The notes under the pieces: generated by a model | Seen by the model: the letters and a program-made list of their open reading frames with translations, nothing else | Databases searched by the model: none | Told to the model about the DNA's origin: nothing | Program-made: the position numbers and the translations under genes | In this document: positions 62,642 to 64,000 of the stretch, piece after piece | How the letters are laid out: every line of letters starts with the position of its first letter | How positions within the stretch are numbered: position 1 is the stretch's first letter | Source: Streptomyces aquilus | GTDB lineage: Bacteria; Actinomycetota; Actinomycetes; Streptomycetales; Streptomycetaceae | DNA length: 64,000 bases | Assembly: GCF_003955715.1 (NCBI RefSeq) | Contig: NZ_CP034463.1 | Location: 1,860,001 to 1,924,000, forward strand | Reading direction: 5' to 3'

Positions 62642-63470
62642 GCCGGAAGCCGCCCTCCGAGTCGATCACCTGCCCCGTGATCCAGCCCGCCTCGTCCGTC
62701 GCGAGCCATGCGATGAGGCGGGCCGGGTCGTCGGGCATCCCCCAGCGTCCGGCGGGGAAGCGGGCTGCGACGGCCTCGTACACCTCGCCGGTCAGGTAAT
62801 CCGTGTCCACCGGGCCCGGGTTGACGGTGTTCACGGTGATGCCCTGCTCGGCGAGCGTCGTCGACAGGGAGCGGGTGACGGAGGCGAGGGCGCCCTTCTG
62901 GAGCGCGTAGGCGATCTCGCCCGGCATGCCTCCGGCGATGTCCTGGCCGGAGGTCATCATCATGATCCGGCCTCCCGAGACGCCGACCCGCTGCCGCGCG
63001 AAAGCCTGTACGAGCAGCAGCACCGAGCGGGTGTCGACCGCCCAGTGCGCGTCCAGCATGGCCGCGTCGATCTCGTCGAGGGTGCCGTCGCCGCCGCTCA
63101 GGGCGTGGTTGGCGACCAGGATGTCGAGCCGGCCGCCGAGCGCGTCGGCGGCGGTGGCGATCAGTTCGGCCGGGGCGGCGGGCTCCGTGAGGTCACCGGG
63201 TCCGGTCACGACCCGCGCCTCGGGATCGCCGAGCGCTCCCCGCACGGAGGCGAGCACGTCCTCGGGGCGGTCCGCTCCCCAGGGCTGGGCGGCGTCGTGC
63301 GGCACATGGTGGTGCAGATAGACGCTCGCCCCGTAGGCGGCCAGCCGTCGGGCCACCGCGTGGCCGATGCCGCCGCGTCTGCTGGCGCCGGTGACGAGGG
63401 CGGTACGGCCGCGCAGGGGCAGGGGGTCGCGGCGGAGTTCTTCGGGGGTGGGGTGGGGAAGGCGGGGCAT
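62637..63470 (-). CDS. Short-chain dehydrogenase/reductase
   Basis: 277 residues, classical SDR with Rossmann motif TGASRRGGIGHAVA (about 27-40), NHAL (NNAG equivalent, with His), catalytic Ser in MMMTSGQ and YALQK Tyr-Lys pair, then VNPGPVDTDYL. Substrate unknown. ATG at 63470. The NNAG motif variant ANHALSGG is notable but occurs in bacterial SDRs annotated as 3-oxoacyl-reductase-like. Confidence 0.9.
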   Translation of the reverse strand: MPRLPHPTPEELRRDPLPLRGRTALVTGASRRGGIGHAVARRLAAYGASVYLHHHVPHDAAQPWGADRPEDVLASVRGALGDPEARVVTGPGDLTEPAAPAELIATAADALGGRLDILVANHALSGGDGTLDEIDAAMLDAHWAVDTRSVLLLVQAFARQRVGVSGGRIMMMTSGQDIAGGMPGEIAYALQKGALASVTRSLSTTLAEQGITVNTVNPGPVDTDYLTGEVYEAVAARFPAGRWGMPDDPARLIAWLATDEAGWITGQVIDSEGGFRR

Positions 63471-63548
63471 GGACGACCATGATGGGGAAGCGTTTCGTGT
63501 GGCGCACGGGATTTTCCCGGCCGTCCATGCGCCGGGGTGCCCGCGTCG

Positions 63549-64000
63549 CTATCCGTGCGCGAGCGGCCGCAGTTGGACGAGTCCCAGCCACGTCTCCGGT
63601 CCGGGCCGCACATGTGCCGCGCGCACCGCGTAGCGGCCGGGGTCGAGGGCGATCCAGACGTGGTCGGTGCGCAGCGAGTCGGTCCCCGGCCAGGCGGCGT
63701 CGAACAACAGCACCGGACCGGGGACGTTCCAGGCGACCTCCGGCCCCCACACCGCCGCGTCGAGCGCCGCCGGCACCTCGGCGAGCAGCTGCTCCTCCGA
63801 CTCCGCCGCCGACCAGCGTACGAAGACGCCGCGGTCCGGCAGATACGTGGTGGAGGCGGGCTCGTCGCCGAGGACCAGGGCCACGCTGTCGCCGACGGGC
63901 AGCAGGCCGACGTAGCCGTCGACCTCGCAGGCCCGGTCGTAGTCCGAGGCCGTCTCGTCGCCGTCGGCGCCGGCCCAGAACGGCAGCACGGTCTCCGGGA
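63549..64000 (-). CDS. Imm21-like immunity protein, 5' end outside window
   Basis: About 150 residues visible; the frame stays open to the right window edge, so the N-terminus is missing. DYDRACEVDGYVGLLPVGD, ALVLGDEPASTTYLPDRGVF and RWSAAESEEQLLAE resemble the Imm21 immunity family of polymorphic toxin systems. Known members protect against a cognate toxin; none is visible within the window, so it is either orphan or its toxin lies upstream beyond the edge. Confidence 0.7.
   Translation of the reverse strand, partial: PETVLPFWAGADGDETASDYDRACEVDGYVGLLPVGDSVALVLGDEPASTTYLPDRGVFVRWSAAESEEQLLAEVPAALDAAVWGPEVAWNVPGPVLLFDAAWPGTDSLRTDHVWIALDPGRYAVRAAHVRPGPETWLGLVQLRPLAHG

Overview
The window is chromosomal DNA from a high-GC actinomycete, almost certainly a Streptomyces. 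GC is about 70 percent with G/C-biased third codon positions, many starts are GTG or TTG, four-base start/stop overlaps are common, and the families are typical of the genus: an XRE/DUF397 pair with an HATPase, an ECF41 sigma factor, a secreted tripeptidyl aminopeptidase, a PhoD phosphatase and a c-di-AMP riboswitch upstream of an NlpC/P60 hydrolase. The ddaH-rocD / tap / urease / biotin / purB order resembles, from memory and not from a search, part of the S. coelicolor chromosome.

Layout. 1-5.5 kb: the 3' end of ddaH coupled to rocD, a PlsC-type acyltransferase, an NAD-dependent epimerase and the secreted protease Tap. 5.6-10.2 kb: a complete minus-strand urease operon, ureABCFGD, preceded by a good GlnR-like box that overlaps the stop codon of the tetR gene upstream. 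10.2-16.3 kb: regulatory and envelope genes (TetR with a divergent membrane protein, an orphan YefM-like antitoxin divergent from a ClpP paralogue, a riboswitch-controlled NlpC/P60 protein, and an HATPase / XRE / DUF397 triad). 16.3-20.9 kb: biotin synthesis, bioF divergent from bioBAD with a perfect palindrome between them. 20.8-25.9 kb: a lower-GC insertion with a 1455-residue NACHT NTPase, an overlapping 124-residue partner and a divergent small membrane protein. This is the best candidate for an undescribed conflict or defence system.

26-41.3 kb: a large LuxR regulator without a visible P-loop, a secreted lipase, a methyltransferase, an RHH / Fic-like toxin-antitoxin pair with a degenerate Fic motif, a MacB-like ABC exporter with a FtsX permease, an F420-type oxidoreductase, two coupled CNNM/CBS membrane proteins, an SGNH hydrolase, purB and a mismatch-type uracil-DNA glycosylase. 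41.3-50 kb: an ABC-2 exporter divergent from its likely two-component system, a ROK regulator, a GntR/UTRA regulator with a dre-like promoter site, an ECF41 sigma factor, an alpha/beta hydrolase and an EamA transporter that overlap antisense, and a MocR regulator. 51.7-64 kb: PhoD phosphatase with a possible PHO box, a SWIM zinc-finger / DUF6493-type gene pair, a TM-ACT-GNAT fusion protein, a PLP transsulfuration enzyme divergent from an Lrp regulator, a DUF885 metallohydrolase, an SDR and an Imm21-like protein cut by the window edge.

The metabolic genes centre on nitrogen (DDAH, ornithine aminotransferase, urease), biotin, purines and sulfur amino acids. The accessory content is regulatory and conflict-related. 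I saw no tRNA, rRNA, CRISPR array, transposase or integrase. Promoters, operators and terminators were read by eye; no database search was run.
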